Part shown: piece after piece, positions 6,538 to 14,695 of the stretch
How the letters are laid out: each line of letters opens with the position of its first letter
Numbering within the stretch: position 1 is the stretch's first letter
Source of the DNA: a virus
Virus record (IMG/VR): IMGVR_UViG_3300007346_000199
Span: 1 to 25,594 of that record
Direction: 5' to 3' (one strand)
Length of the DNA stretch: 25,594 bases
The notes under the pieces: generated by a model
Seen by the model: only the letters and a program-made list of their open reading frames with translations
Told to the model about the DNA's origin: nothing
Database searches by the model: none
Position numbers and translations under genes: made by a program

Positions 6538-6566
6538 TTGTTTTTTCTGTCAATCTATCTTATAAT
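6538..6566 (+). promoter_or_regulatory. Sigma70-type promoter before portal gene
   Basis: TTGTTT (6538-6543), a 17-base spacer, and a perfect TATAAT (6561-6566), directly after the large terminase stop. Transcription would start near 6573, about 23 bases before the GTG start of the portal gene. The downstream bases ATACAGGT resemble ATATAGGT after the -10 at 15440. The spacer length and exact -10 make this the best promoter candidate in the window. Confidence 0.65.
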
Positions 6567-6595
6567 ACAGGTAAATTTTATTGCGAGGCTATGTC

Positions 6596-8671
6596 GTGGC
6601 AAGAATGACCAAAAAAGAACGTCTGGCAAATGTCCACGAAGAAGCGCTTCTGGAGTTTGACAGCATCCAAGGATCAATGCGCGAAGAGCGTTTGCAGTGC
6701 CTTGAGGATCGTCGCTTTTACTCCATTGCTGGTGCGCAGTGGGAAGGCAACCTTGCAGAACAGTTCAACAACAAGCCGCGCTTCGAGGTCAACAAGATCC
6801 ATCTGAGCGTCATGCGGATCATCAATGAATACCGCAACAACCGCATCACTGTTGATTTTGTCAGCAAGGATGGCGACGAAGACGATAAGCTGGCCGATAC
6901 ATGTGACAGCCTGTTCCGTGCAGACGAAGAAGACAGCGCCGCAGATGAAGCGTATGACAACGCGTTTGAGGAAGCTGTTGGTGGTGGCTTTGGTGCGTTC
7001 CGCCTGCGTTCTGTTTACGAAGATGAATACGATGAAGACAACGACAATCAGCGCATCCGTATAGAGCCGATCTATGACGCTGACAGCACCGTGTTCTTCG
7101 ATATGGACGCCAAGCGCCAAGACAAGTCAGATGCACGCCTGTGCTACGTTCTGACAGCCATGACGCGCGATGCTTACATTTCTGAGTATGACGATGACCC
7201 AGCTTCGTGGCCAAAAGAGATCCACCAATATGAATTTGATTGGGCAACGCCTGACATGGTTTATGTTGCGGAGGTTTACCGCGTTGAAGAAGCCTCTGAA
7301 CTGATCCGCATCTTCCAAACCATCGACGGTGAAGAAGAGCGCTACAGCGAGACCGACTTCGATCAAGATGAAAGCCTTGAGGAAACACTTGAGGCCATTG
7401 GCACGATTGAGGTTCGCCAGAAGCGCGTCAAGCGCCGCAAGGTTCGCAAATACATCATGTCTGGATCTGGCATCTTGGATGATGCTGGCTACATCGCAGG
7501 CACGGAAATCCCGATCGTTCCTGTCTATGGCAAGCGCTGGTTCATTGATAACGTAGAGCGCTGCATGGGCCACGTTCGCATGGCCAAGGATGCACAGCGC
7601 CTGAAGAACATGCAGCTTTCCAAACTGGGCGAAATCTCTGCGCTTTCCACAGTAGAAAAGCCAATGTTCACACCAGAGCAAGTTGCTGGCTTTGAAATGA
7701 TGTGGGCAGAAGACAACCTGAAGAACTATCCATATCTTCTGCTGAACACAGTGACTGACGCCAATGGGCAAGAAGTCATGGCTGGTCCAATCGGCTACAC
7801 CAAGCCGCCACAAGTTCCGCCTGCGCTTGCTGGTCTATTGCAGATCACAGAGCAAGACATCTCTGACCTTCTGGGCAACCAAGAAGCTGGCGAAGAAATG
7901 CAATCCAACATTTCTGGCAAAGCTGTTGAGTTGATCCAGAACCGCTTGGATATGCAGTCGTTCATCTACATGAGCAACATGGCCAAGGCGATCAAGCGCG
8001 CTGGTGAAATCTGGCTGTCTATGTCCCGCGAAATCATGGTTGAGCCTGGTCGAAAGATGAAGGGCATGGGTTCACAGGGCGAACTGCACCGCATCGAACT
8101 TGGCAAGCCTGTTCTGAACCAAGAGACAGGCGAAGTCGAATATGAGAACGATCTGAGCCAAGCCAAGTTTGACGTTTCTGTTGAGGTCGGTCCGTCATCG
8201 TCTTCTAAGCGTGCCGCAACTGTTCGCTCGCTGATGGGCATGATGCAGTTGGCCACTGACCCAGAGACGCAGCAGGTTCTTGGCTCTATGGCCATGATGA
8301 ACATGGAAGGCGAGGGCATTGGTGAGGTGCGTAAATACTTCCGCAAGAAGCTGATCCGCATGGGCGTTGTTGAGCCAACAGATCAAGAGAACGAAGAGCT
8401 GATGGCAGAACTTCAGCAGCTTCAAGGCCAGCCAGATCCGCAGTCCATGTATCTTGAAGCGGAGGCTGCGAAGTCTCAGGCTCAGGCACAGAAGGCAATG
8501 GCCGATACAGAATACACGGCAGCGCGAACAGAAGAGACGCGCGCCAAGACGATTGAGACGCTCGCTGGCATTGAACAGAAAGAGCGCTCGAACGTAGTAG
8601 ACACAGCCCAGAAACTACAGAACGTAGTCACTGGGCCAGGAATGCGTCAGCCACCCAGACGCACACAATGA
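6596..8671 (+). CDS. Portal protein (P22 gp1-like)
   Basis: A 691-aa subunit of the dodecameric portal through which DNA enters and leaves the capsid; P22 gp1 is about 725 aa. Typical pattern: a helical N-terminus with RFYSIAGAQWEGNLAEQF and PRFEVNKIHLSVMRIINEYR, the acidic segment near FRADEEDSAADEAYDNAFEE, AVGGGFGAFRLRSVYED, and IEPIYDADSTVFFDMDAKR. The C-terminal 90 residues form an Ala/Gln/Glu-rich helix (AKSQAQAQKAMADTEYTAAR), matching the barrel of P22-type portals. The start is set at GTG 6596 because GCGAGG lies at ideal spacing; TTG 6581 and ATG 6605 are in frame but have poor spacing. It has its own promoter directly upstream and is followed by the scaffold gene. Confidence 0.93.
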   Translation: MARMTKKERLANVHEEALLEFDSIQGSMREERLQCLEDRRFYSIAGAQWEGNLAEQFNNKPRFEVNKIHLSVMRIINEYRNNRITVDFVSKDGDEDDKLADTCDSLFRADEEDSAADEAYDNAFEEAVGGGFGAFRLRSVYEDEYDEDNDNQRIRIEPIYDADSTVFFDMDAKRQDKSDARLCYVLTAMTRDAYISEYDDDPASWPKEIHQYEFDWATPDMVYVAEVYRVEEASELIRIFQTIDGEEERYSETDFDQDESLEETLEAIGTIEVRQKRVKRRKVRKYIMSGSGILDDAGYIAGTEIPIVPVYGKRWFIDNVERCMGHVRMAKDAQRLKNMQLSKLGEISALSTVEKPMFTPEQVAGFEMMWAEDNLKNYPYLLLNTVTDANGQEVMAGPIGYTKPPQVPPALAGLLQITEQDISDLLGNQEAGEEMQSNISGKAVELIQNRLDMQSFIYMSNMAKAIKRAGEIWLSMSREIMVEPGRKMKGMGSQGELHRIELGKPVLNQETGEVEYENDLSQAKFDVSVEVGPSSSSKRAATVRSLMGMMQLATDPETQQVLGSMAMMNMEGEGIGEVRKYFRKKLIRMGVVEPTDQENEELMAELQQLQGQPDPQSMYLEAEAAKSQAQAQKAMADTEYTAARTEETRAKTIETLAGIEQKERSNVVDTAQKLQNVVTGPGMRQPPRRTQ

Positions 8672-8696
8672 TGGGTGAGAATTGAACGAGGATCTA

Positions 8697-9608
8697 ATGG
8701 AACTTAATAAGGCAGAAATAGACGAACACATCGAACTTGATGAAACTGAAGTTGAGGAGCCAGAGGCTGAACTTGACGAAGACATTGATGAAGGTGAGGC
8801 TGAAGAAGCTGAACTGGATGATGACTTTGAAGAGGGCGAACCTACTGAGGCCGAAGCTGAAGATGAAGCCGATGTTATGGTCGTTATTGATGGGGAAGCG
8901 CCTGACCCAGAAGACGAAGAAGAAGCACGCGCTCCTGAATGGGTTCGTGACCTTCGCAAGCAGTATCGTGAGGAAAAGCGCCGCGCAAAAGAGTTGGAAC
9001 AGAAGCTGGAGAGAATGGAGCAAGGGCAAGCGCCTGCGCGTCAACCTCTTGGCCAGAAGCCCACACTTGAAGGCACGGATTACGACACCGAGCGATATGA
9101 GACGGAACTTGCTGCGTGGTATGAAAAGAAGCGCCAGCATGACGAACAACAAGCCTCAGTCCAAGCAGAGCAAAAAGCTGTGCAGAAGGAATGGGAAAGC
9201 AAGTTGGAGAGTTATCACTCTTCTAAGGCAGGCTTAAAAGTCAGAGACTATGAGCATGCCGAAGATGTGGTGCAAGATACTCTTAGCGTTATGCAGCAAG
9301 GCATGATTGTTCAAGGTGCGGAAAACCCTGCCTTGGTCGTTTATGCTCTTGGCAAGAACCCGAAGAAAGCGAAGGAAATTTCGTCAATTACAGATCCCGT
9401 AAAGTTCGCCTTTGCGGTGGCAAAATTGGAGACCAATTTGAAAGTCACAAAACGTAAGGCACAATCTAAGCCAGAAAAGAAGATCAGCGGCACAGGTCGT
9501 CCTTCTGGATCGGTTGACAACACCCTTGAACGTCTGAGAGCGGAAGCGGAAAGAACTGGAGACTATTCTAAGGTTTTCAGTTATAAGAAGCAGAAGCGAT
9601 CAGCTTAA
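8697..9608 (+). CDS. Scaffolding protein (P22 gp8-like)
   Basis: A 303-aa internal scaffold that directs coat assembly and is then released; P22 gp8 is also 303 aa. The first 70 residues are extremely acidic (Glu/Asp runs such as ELDETEVEEPEAELDEDIDE). A long charged coiled-coil region follows (YREEKRRAKELEQKLERMEQ). The C-terminus is basic and helical (TLERLRAEAERTGDYSKVFS then YKKQKRSA), like the coat-binding end of P22 scaffold. ATG 8697 with GAGGA upstream is chosen over the TTG at 8682. It lies between portal and coat, the standard position. Identification rests on composition, size and order, since scaffold sequences diverge fast. Confidence 0.88.
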   Translation: MELNKAEIDEHIELDETEVEEPEAELDEDIDEGEAEEAELDDDFEEGEPTEAEAEDEADVMVVIDGEAPDPEDEEEARAPEWVRDLRKQYREEKRRAKELEQKLERMEQGQAPARQPLGQKPTLEGTDYDTERYETELAAWYEKKRQHDEQQASVQAEQKAVQKEWESKLESYHSSKAGLKVRDYEHAEDVVQDTLSVMQQGMIVQGAENPALVVYALGKNPKKAKEISSITDPVKFAFAVAKLETNLKVTKRKAQSKPEKKISGTGRPSGSVDNTLERLRAEAERTGDYSKVFSYKKQKRSA

Positions 9609-9625
9609 ACTTTATGGAGTAGAAA

Positions 9626-10894
9626 ATGGCTAACTCATTTTCCAAAGAAGAACGCGTAGCGTTCGAAGACATCTTGGCAGGCTTCAACGATGCACTTGTG
9701 CTTTCGTCGCTTGTCAACAAATACAGCACCAATGGTCAGCAAATGGAGCGTTCAAGCGACACCATTTGGCGTCCAATGCCTTACATCGCTCAGTCTTATG
9801 ACGGTTCCGATGCAACTTCTAACTTCGCTGACAACACACAGTTGGCTGTTCCTGCAACTATTGGCTACCAGAAGCACAGCACAGCGCTCCTGACAGCCAA
9901 AGAGATGCGCGACCAGTTGCAAGAGAACCGTCTTGGTTCTTCTGCGGCACAGAAGCTGGCATCTGACATCAACGTGTCTGTTTTGTCTGTTGCATCGAAC
10001 CAAGGCACAATCGTTGCTGCACGCAGCACTGCTGCTGGCGGTTACGCTGACGTTGCTGAAGCTGATGCGCTGATGAACGAGCAAGGCGTCATGATGGACA
10101 ACCGCCAGTTTGCGCTTTCCAGCCGCGACTATAACGGCATGGCGTCTGATTTGGCGGCACGCGAAACCATGAACAACATCCCGACCGAAGCCTATCGTCG
10201 TTCGTATGTTGGTGAAGTTGCTGGCTTCCAGACCTTCAAAATGGACTACGCAAACCGTCTCACAGCGGCTGCTGGCACAACCGTTACTGTAAACGGCGCA
10301 AACCAGTATCACACACCTGCGGCAACATCGACTGCCTCAACTGGTGAAACTGCAAACGTAGACAACCGCACACAGTCTCTGACAATCGCGGTTACAAGCG
10401 GCGCAGTTAAAGTTGGTGACGCGTTCACCATCGCTGGCGTAAACGCTGTTCACCACATCACGAAGCAAGACACAGGCCAACTAAAGACGTTCCGCGTCAC
10501 AGGCATCGTGTCTGGTTCTGGTGGTTCAGGTGTTGTGACAATTTCGCCTGCGATCGTTTCCAACGGTGGCTCAACTGATGCAGAAGCACAGTATCAGAAC
10601 GTGACTGCAACGCCTGCTAATGGCGCGGCGATCACATTCCTGAACATTGCTGACGCACCAGTGAACTGCTTCTGGCACCGTGACGCGATTGAACTGCTTC
10701 CTGCTTCGTTGGCTGTTCCAACAGACGCAGGTGCGGACATCATGCGCGCCACAACAGATCAGGGCGTTGAGCTTGTCATGCAGAAACAGTTCGACATCAA
10801 CACACAGAAAACAAAGTATCGTTGGGATACACTGTTTGGTGTGGCGATGGTTCAGCCTGAAATGGCTGGCATCATGCTGTTCTCGCAGACTTAA
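9626..10894 (+). CDS. Major capsid protein (P22 coat gp5-like)
   Basis: A 422-aa HK97-fold coat protein of the P22 family (P22 gp5 is 430 aa). Recognisable segments: an N-terminal helical arm (FSKEERVAFEDILAGFNDAL), WRPMPYIAQSYDGSDATSNF, the LAVPATIGYQKHSTALLTAK block, and the inserted beta-barrel region VGDAFTIAGVNAVHHITKQD followed by LKTFRVTGIVSG, corresponding to the P22 I-domain. The end GVAMVQPEMAGIMLF is typical. It has a GGAG Shine-Dalgarno. It lies 17 bases after the scaffold gene, and a strong hairpin (10903-10924) follows the stop, as expected for the most highly expressed structural gene. Confidence 0.93.
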   Translation: MANSFSKEERVAFEDILAGFNDALVLSSLVNKYSTNGQQMERSSDTIWRPMPYIAQSYDGSDATSNFADNTQLAVPATIGYQKHSTALLTAKEMRDQLQENRLGSSAAQKLASDINVSVLSVASNQGTIVAARSTAAGGYADVAEADALMNEQGVMMDNRQFALSSRDYNGMASDLAARETMNNIPTEAYRRSYVGEVAGFQTFKMDYANRLTAAAGTTVTVNGANQYHTPAATSTASTGETANVDNRTQSLTIAVTSGAVKVGDAFTIAGVNAVHHITKQDTGQLKTFRVTGIVSGSGGSGVVTISPAIVSNGGSTDAEAQYQNVTATPANGAAITFLNIADAPVNCFWHRDAIELLPASLAVPTDAGADIMRATTDQGVELVMQKQFDINTQKTKYRWDTLFGVAMVQPEMAGIMLFSQT

Positions 10895-10902
10895 TGATCT
10901 TT

Positions 10903-10924
10903 GGGTGGGGCTTCGGTCCCACCC
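10903..10924 (+). terminator. UUCG-loop hairpin after coat gene (attenuator or RNA stabiliser)
   Basis: Inverted repeat with stem GGGTGGG / CCCACCC (10903-10909 and 10918-10924), extended by a G-T wobble and a C-G pair around a TTCG loop, giving nine pairs closed by a cUUCGg tetraloop. It starts 9 bases after the coat stop codon. The following bases (TATTCTC) are only moderately T-rich, so it is more likely a partial terminator or a 3'-end stabiliser that raises coat mRNA relative to downstream genes. Confidence 0.5.
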
Positions 10925-10945
10925 TATTCTCTAAAGGAGATACAC

Positions 10946-11134
10946 ATGAGCGTGATGCTTTATAAACACCCAGGTAAGCACAAGATGCACGGCGACATGT
11001 TTGATTACATCGTTGTTGATGAAGGTGACGTTGAAGCCAAAGTGAAAGAGGGCTGGGCTAAATCTACAGACGAAGCCAAGGAGCCTGCGAAAAAGCCTGC
11101 AAAGAAACGTGTGGCGAAAGCCAAAGAGGAGTAA
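10946..11134 (+). CDS. Small Lys-rich phage protein, 62 aa
   Basis: A hypothetical protein with two parts. The N-terminal 43 residues form a small compact-looking domain (LYKHPGKHKMHGDMFDYIVV then DEGDVEAKVKEGWAKS). The C-terminal 20 residues are a Lys/Ala/Pro tail (KEPAKKPAKKRVAKAKEE) resembling histone H1-type or DNA-contacting tails. ATG 10946 is chosen because AAAGGAGAT lies at ideal spacing; the open frame upstream would run through the hairpin. It lies between coat and the gp4-like gene. Proteins of this size and position occur in many podoviruses, perhaps as minor head proteins; the function here is unknown. Confidence 0.75.
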   Translation: MSVMLYKHPGKHKMHGDMFDYIVVDEGDVEAKVKEGWAKSTDEAKEPAKKPAKKRVAKAKEE

Positions 11135-11137
11135 GCG

Positions 11138-11623
11138 ATGGCATATACGAAGCGTGATATTGTCGAACAAGCATTCGAAGAAATCGGTCTTGCTTCGTAT
11201 GTCTTTGACTTGCAACCGCAGCAGCTTGATAGCGCATTGCGGCGCTTAGATAACATGATGGCGACATGGAACGCCAAAGGTATTCGCCTTGGGTATCCAT
11301 TGCCTTCTTCGCCTGCTGATAGCGACTTGGATCAAGAGATTGGCGTGCCTGACAGTGCGATCGAAGCCATGTATCTCAACTTGGCTATTCGCATCTCTGC
11401 TGGCTTTGGCAAAACTGTCAGCCCTGATACGAGATCCTCTGCAAAGCGCGCATATAACGAGGTGGTTGCAAACTCTGCACTGCCTGTTGAGATGCAGCTT
11501 GGCAACGAGACAATCCCTGCTGGTGCTGGCAACAAAGGCTGGCGTTATTACAACAACCCGTTCCTGCGTGAACCGCAAGACCCTATTACCGTTGGTTCTG
11601 ACGGTATCCTTGATCTGGAGTAA
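11138..11623 (+). CDS. Head completion / DNA stabilisation protein (P22 gp4-like)
   Basis: A 161-aa adaptor of the P22 gp4 family (P22 gp4 is 166 aa), which assembles as a ring under the portal and seals packaged DNA. The pattern is clear: YTKRDIVEQAFEEIGLASYV, PQQLDSALRRLDNMMATWNA, the IRLGYPLP turn, and the helical segment SAIEAMYLNLAIRISAGFGK. The C-terminal part (GNKGWRYYNNPFLREPQD) is also common in the family. GAGGAGTAAGCG precedes the ATG, only three bases after the upstream stop. It precedes the gp10-like gene with one extra gene between, otherwise the P22 order. Confidence 0.88.
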   Translation: MAYTKRDIVEQAFEEIGLASYVFDLQPQQLDSALRRLDNMMATWNAKGIRLGYPLPSSPADSDLDQEIGVPDSAIEAMYLNLAIRISAGFGKTVSPDTRSSAKRAYNEVVANSALPVEMQLGNETIPAGAGNKGWRYYNNPFLREPQDPITVGSDGILDLE

Positions 11624-11626
11624 GAC

Positions 11627-12064
11627 ATGGCAAACATTAACCAACTTTCATCTGTGAGTTCAGTGCAGGGCGGCGATCAGCTTGCTGTCTGGGCCACAAA
11701 CAACGGTGACAGCCGCAAGGCATCAATCACAACCCTGATGGACTATGTGAACGCAAACGTCACAACGGTCACTAAGAACACACAGTATGCTTCACCTGCT
11801 GCCACTGGTTTTAGTGTCACAGTAAACACTGGCGATGTATGGCTGATCCTTACACCTGTCAGCACATACGCCGCAGGAACCATTGTGCTGCCCACTGGTG
11901 CGTCTGACAAAGACACCGTGACCGTGAACTGCACACAGATCGTTACATCGCTCACAGTTTTTTCTGGCGCGACTGTAGTTGGCGCACCGACCACGCTGGC
12001 GGCAAATGATTTCTTCACCATGAAATATGATGGTGCAACATCGTCTTGGTATCGTGTAGGATAA
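11627..12064 (+). CDS. Virion-associated beta-protein, 145 aa
   Basis: The N-terminus (MANINQLSSVSSVQGGDQLA then VWATNNGDSRKASITTLMDY) is a recurrent start of small tail or head-decoration proteins in podoviruses. The C-terminal 90 residues form a beta-rich domain (GTIVLPTGASDKDTVTVNC onward, ending YDGATSSWYRVG). The same kind of ending appears in the tailspike (DGTDDYGKVL) and in the protein at 22400, so a shared beta-sandwich tip module is likely. It sits between the gp4-like and gp10-like genes, where P22 has no gene. I infer a structural or fibre role. No enzymatic motif is seen. Confidence 0.7.
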   Translation: MANINQLSSVSSVQGGDQLAVWATNNGDSRKASITTLMDYVNANVTTVTKNTQYASPAATGFSVTVNTGDVWLILTPVSTYAAGTIVLPTGASDKDTVTVNCTQIVTSLTVFSGATVVGAPTTLAANDFFTMKYDGATSSWYRVG

Positions 12065-12068
12065 ATAC

Positions 12069-13469
12069 ATGCAGATCCCCATTCTCAGCGGCATATTCGC
12101 AGATGGATCACCGAATTTTCGGACATCCTACCCAAAGAACATGATCCCCGTTCCAAAAGGCACGGGGATTTCTGAGGGTTATTTGCGCCCTGGTGAGGGG
12201 ATTGTTGAGACCGGCACTGGCCCAGGCGTCAATCGTGGGGGCATCAACTGGAACGGGTCAATCTATCGCGTGATGGGAACCAAGCTGGTTGAGATTGCGC
12301 AGGATAACACCGTCACAGAGATTGGCGATGTTGGTGGCACAACAAGAGTGACGTTTGACTATGGTTTTACTTATCTTGCGATTGCGTCAAACAACAATCT
12401 ATTTCTATATGATGGCGCCACGCTGACGCAGGTCACAGACCCTGATCTTGGCACTGTCTTGGATGTTGTCTGGGTCGATGGGTATTACATGACCACAGAT
12501 GGCGAGTTCTTGGTTGTCACCGATCTTGATGACCCGTTTGCTGTGAACCCGTTAAAGTATGGTTCATCTGAAGCTGACCCAGATCCAGTGAAGGCTTTGC
12601 TGAAGCTGCGAAACGAGGTCTATGCACTGAACCGCCACACGATAGAGGTCTTCGACAACGTAGGTTCTACAGGCTTTCCATTCCAGCGCATTACTGGAGC
12701 GCAGATCCAGAAGGGAACAGTTGGCACGCACGCAAACTGCGTCTTCATGGACAACATTGCGTTCTTGGGTGGTGGATTTAACGAGGCACCATCGATCTAC
12801 ATGGGTGCAAACGGTTCAGCGCAAAAGATTGCCACACGCGAGATCGAAGAGATCTTGCAGGAATACACGGAAGCAGAACTTGCAACCGCGTTCTTGGAAG
12901 AGCGGGTTGATAAGGCTCACACGTTCCTGATCGTTCACCTGCCACGCCACACGCTTGTCTTTGACGGTGCTGGGTCTCAGGCGACAAGTCAGGCTGTTTG
13001 GTTCACGCTATCTTCGACGCTTGTTGGTAATGGCATCTGGAACGCATGCACCTGCATCTGGGCTTACGACCGATGGAACGTATGCCACCCGACAACAAAC
13101 CAGTTTGGCTATTTGGATGACACTGTTTCGACGCACTGGGGCGAGACGATCGGCTGGGAATTTGGCACGCTGATTGTCTACAACAATGGTCAGGGCGCTA
13201 TCTTCCATGACATCGAACTGGTCAGCCTGACGGGATCGACAGCTTTTGGCGTAGATCCAACAATCTGGACGCAGTATTCCAACGATGGCGTCACTTGGAG
13301 CGCTGAGAAGCCAATTCGTGCAGGCAAGACAGGAGAGCGCAACAAGCGCCTGATGTGGTTGCAGCAGGGTCATATGCGGAACATGCGGATGCAGCGCTTC
13401 CGTGGCACCTCAGACGCTCATGTGGCTGTCGCAGCACTGGAGGCGCGGGTTGAGCCGCTGGCGTTCTAA
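12069..13469 (+). CDS. Packaged DNA stabilisation protein (P22 gp10-like)
   Basis: A 466-aa tail hub protein of the P22 gp10 family (P22 gp10 is 472 aa), forming the hexameric hub between the gp4 ring and the needle. The start IPILSGIFADGSPNFRTSYP and NMIPVPKGTGISEGYLRPGEG is characteristic, followed by repeated beta-propeller-like strands (VTFDYGFTYLAIASNNNLFL, LDVVWVDGYYMTTDGEFLVV), NEVYALNRHTIEVFDNVGST and the late GERNKRLMWLQQGHMRNMRM block. The ATG lies 4 bases after the preceding stop. The stop overlaps the next gene (TAATG). Length, motif order and position agree. Confidence 0.9.
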   Translation: MQIPILSGIFADGSPNFRTSYPKNMIPVPKGTGISEGYLRPGEGIVETGTGPGVNRGGINWNGSIYRVMGTKLVEIAQDNTVTEIGDVGGTTRVTFDYGFTYLAIASNNNLFLYDGATLTQVTDPDLGTVLDVVWVDGYYMTTDGEFLVVTDLDDPFAVNPLKYGSSEADPDPVKALLKLRNEVYALNRHTIEVFDNVGSTGFPFQRITGAQIQKGTVGTHANCVFMDNIAFLGGGFNEAPSIYMGANGSAQKIATREIEEILQEYTEAELATAFLEERVDKAHTFLIVHLPRHTLVFDGAGSQATSQAVWFTLSSTLVGNGIWNACTCIWAYDRWNVCHPTTNQFGYLDDTVSTHWGETIGWEFGTLIVYNNGQGAIFHDIELVSLTGSTAFGVDPTIWTQYSNDGVTWSAEKPIRAGKTGERNKRLMWLQQGHMRNMRMQRFRGTSDAHVAVAALEARVEPLAF

Positions 13470-14359
13470 TGGCAGATCCCAATGTCCCAACACGAAATCA
13501 AATTGCGCGAATTGCTGGTAACGACCCTGAAATGGTCAAGGCGCTTGAACGCCTTTTCATCGTTGCGGGTGATCTTACGCCTGCTGACATCGCGGCGCTA
13601 ACGATCCTGATTGAAGACGCGCAGTATAATGCTGGCGCTGCGCAGAACAAAGCAGAAAGCTATCAGCAGAACTTTCAGAAGCTGGATTACATCGACTTCA
13701 ACCGTGTTGGGCCGCACGTTGCTGCGGCGCGACGTATGCAATGGAACGAAGACGATGGGACGATTGACATTGGCATGAACGCTGACGTTATGCTGCAAGT
13801 CGGTCAGGAAACTCAGTATTACGCTAAGAACACATCTGGCGGTCAGATCGACAACGGAACGCCAGTCATGTTCACAGGCACGCTTGGCGCTTCTGGTAAG
13901 CTGACGTTTGCAGAGGCTGTTGCTGATGGTTCCCAGCCTGCGATCTATATGATGGGCGTGGCAACCGAAGACATCCCGAACAACGGTTTTGGCTATATCA
14001 CCAGCTTCGGCAAGGTGCGCGGGTTCAATACTAGCGGCACGCCATATGGCGAAACGTGGAACGATGGAGACATCATCTATTTCAGCCCTGCTGCGGCTGG
14101 TTCATGGACAAATGTTCGACCTACTGCGCCGAGCCTTGATCTTCCTGTTGCTGTTGTGCTGAACGCTGCGACTGGTGGTTCTGGCGAAATCTTTGTGCGG
14201 ATGAAGACAGGTGAAACTGTTGATGAATTGCATGACGTTCAAGCACCTTCGCCTTCGGACGGAGATATTTTGGAATATGACAGCGGAAACGCTCGGTGGG
14301 AAAATGTGGCAAACCCAGGTCGCACATCTAACACTCTGATTTGGCTGGAGGCTTACTAA
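13469..14359 (+). CDS. Virion protein in tail-needle position, 296 aa
   Basis: Regions in order: a helical N-terminus (QIARIAGNDPEMVKALERLF), a short coiled-coil stretch (YNAGAAQNKAESYQQNFQK), then a beta-rich domain of about 150 residues (RRMQWNEDDGTIDIGMNADV, FGYITSFGKVRGFNTSGTPY, GDIIYFSPAAAGSWTNVRP), and an end with DGDILEYDSGNARWENV, common in fibre-type proteins. The domain style is seen in phage fibre and tail-tip proteins. Directly after the gp10-like gene is where P22 carries its needle gene gp26, which also starts MADP. This protein lacks gp26's long trimeric coiled coil, so it is only a positional candidate for needle, knob or head fibre. Confidence 0.6.
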   Translation: MADPNVPTRNQIARIAGNDPEMVKALERLFIVAGDLTPADIAALTILIEDAQYNAGAAQNKAESYQQNFQKLDYIDFNRVGPHVAAARRMQWNEDDGTIDIGMNADVMLQVGQETQYYAKNTSGGQIDNGTPVMFTGTLGASGKLTFAEAVADGSQPAIYMMGVATEDIPNNGFGYITSFGKVRGFNTSGTPYGETWNDGDIIYFSPAAAGSWTNVRPTAPSLDLPVAVVLNAATGGSGEIFVRMKTGETVDELHDVQAPSPSDGDILEYDSGNARWENVANPGRTSNTLIWLEAY

Positions 14360-14695
14360 ATGGCATATAACGACATCACGCCAGTCAAACTTGGGCAAGC
14401 GGCTATCACTGCAAGCGTCACCACGCTTTACACGGTGCCAGCTTCAACGCGTGCCTTTGTGAAGAACTTGGACATTGTGAACACCTCTGCGGGTGCTTTG
14501 ACGTATCGCATTTACTTGGTGCCTTCTGCGGGAACTGCTGGCACAGCCAATGCGATCTTCTATGACTTCCCGATTGACAGCAAAGAAAACATCCAGTGGA
14601 CAGGCACGCAGATTTTGAACGCTGGTGACACGATCCAGATCGAAGCGTCTGGCACTGGCATCACAATCACAGCAAGCGGGGCAGAAGCAGTATGA
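14360..14695 (+). CDS. Beta-rich structural protein, first of a tandem pair, 111 aa
   Basis: A small beta-sandwich-like protein: VTTLYTVPASTRAFVKNLDI, VNTSAGALTYRIYLVPSAG, and an end with GDTIQIEASGTGITITASG. It aligns with the next gene along its length (see 14692-15030), so the two are probably tandem duplicates. The alternating hydrophobic pattern and lack of charge clusters fit a capsid decoration or tail-surface protein. It begins one base after the preceding stop. I cannot name a family with certainty. Confidence 0.7.
   Translation: MAYNDITPVKLGQAAITASVTTLYTVPASTRAFVKNLDIVNTSAGALTYRIYLVPSAGTAGTANAIFYDFPIDSKENIQWTGTQILNAGDTIQIEASGTGITITASGAEAV

Noticed and set aside
7127-7813. Long minus-strand ORF (228 aa) opposite the portal gene
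   Set aside because: A shadow of the portal reading frame, with Cys/His/Phe-rich product and no regulatory context.
8737-9237. 166-aa + strand ORF in another frame of the scaffold gene
   Set aside because: Lys/Arg/Leu/Trp-heavy product comes from the shifted GAA/GAG codons of the acidic scaffold; no independent RBS or domain.
9752-10312. 186-aa minus-strand ORF opposite the coat gene
   Set aside because: Coat gene is clearly coding; the antisense product is Cys/Arg/Val-rich with no recognisable domain.
13623-13628. TATAAT inside the needle-position gene
   Set aside because: It encodes in-frame Tyr-Asn, with no -35 element at proper spacing; chance occurrence.
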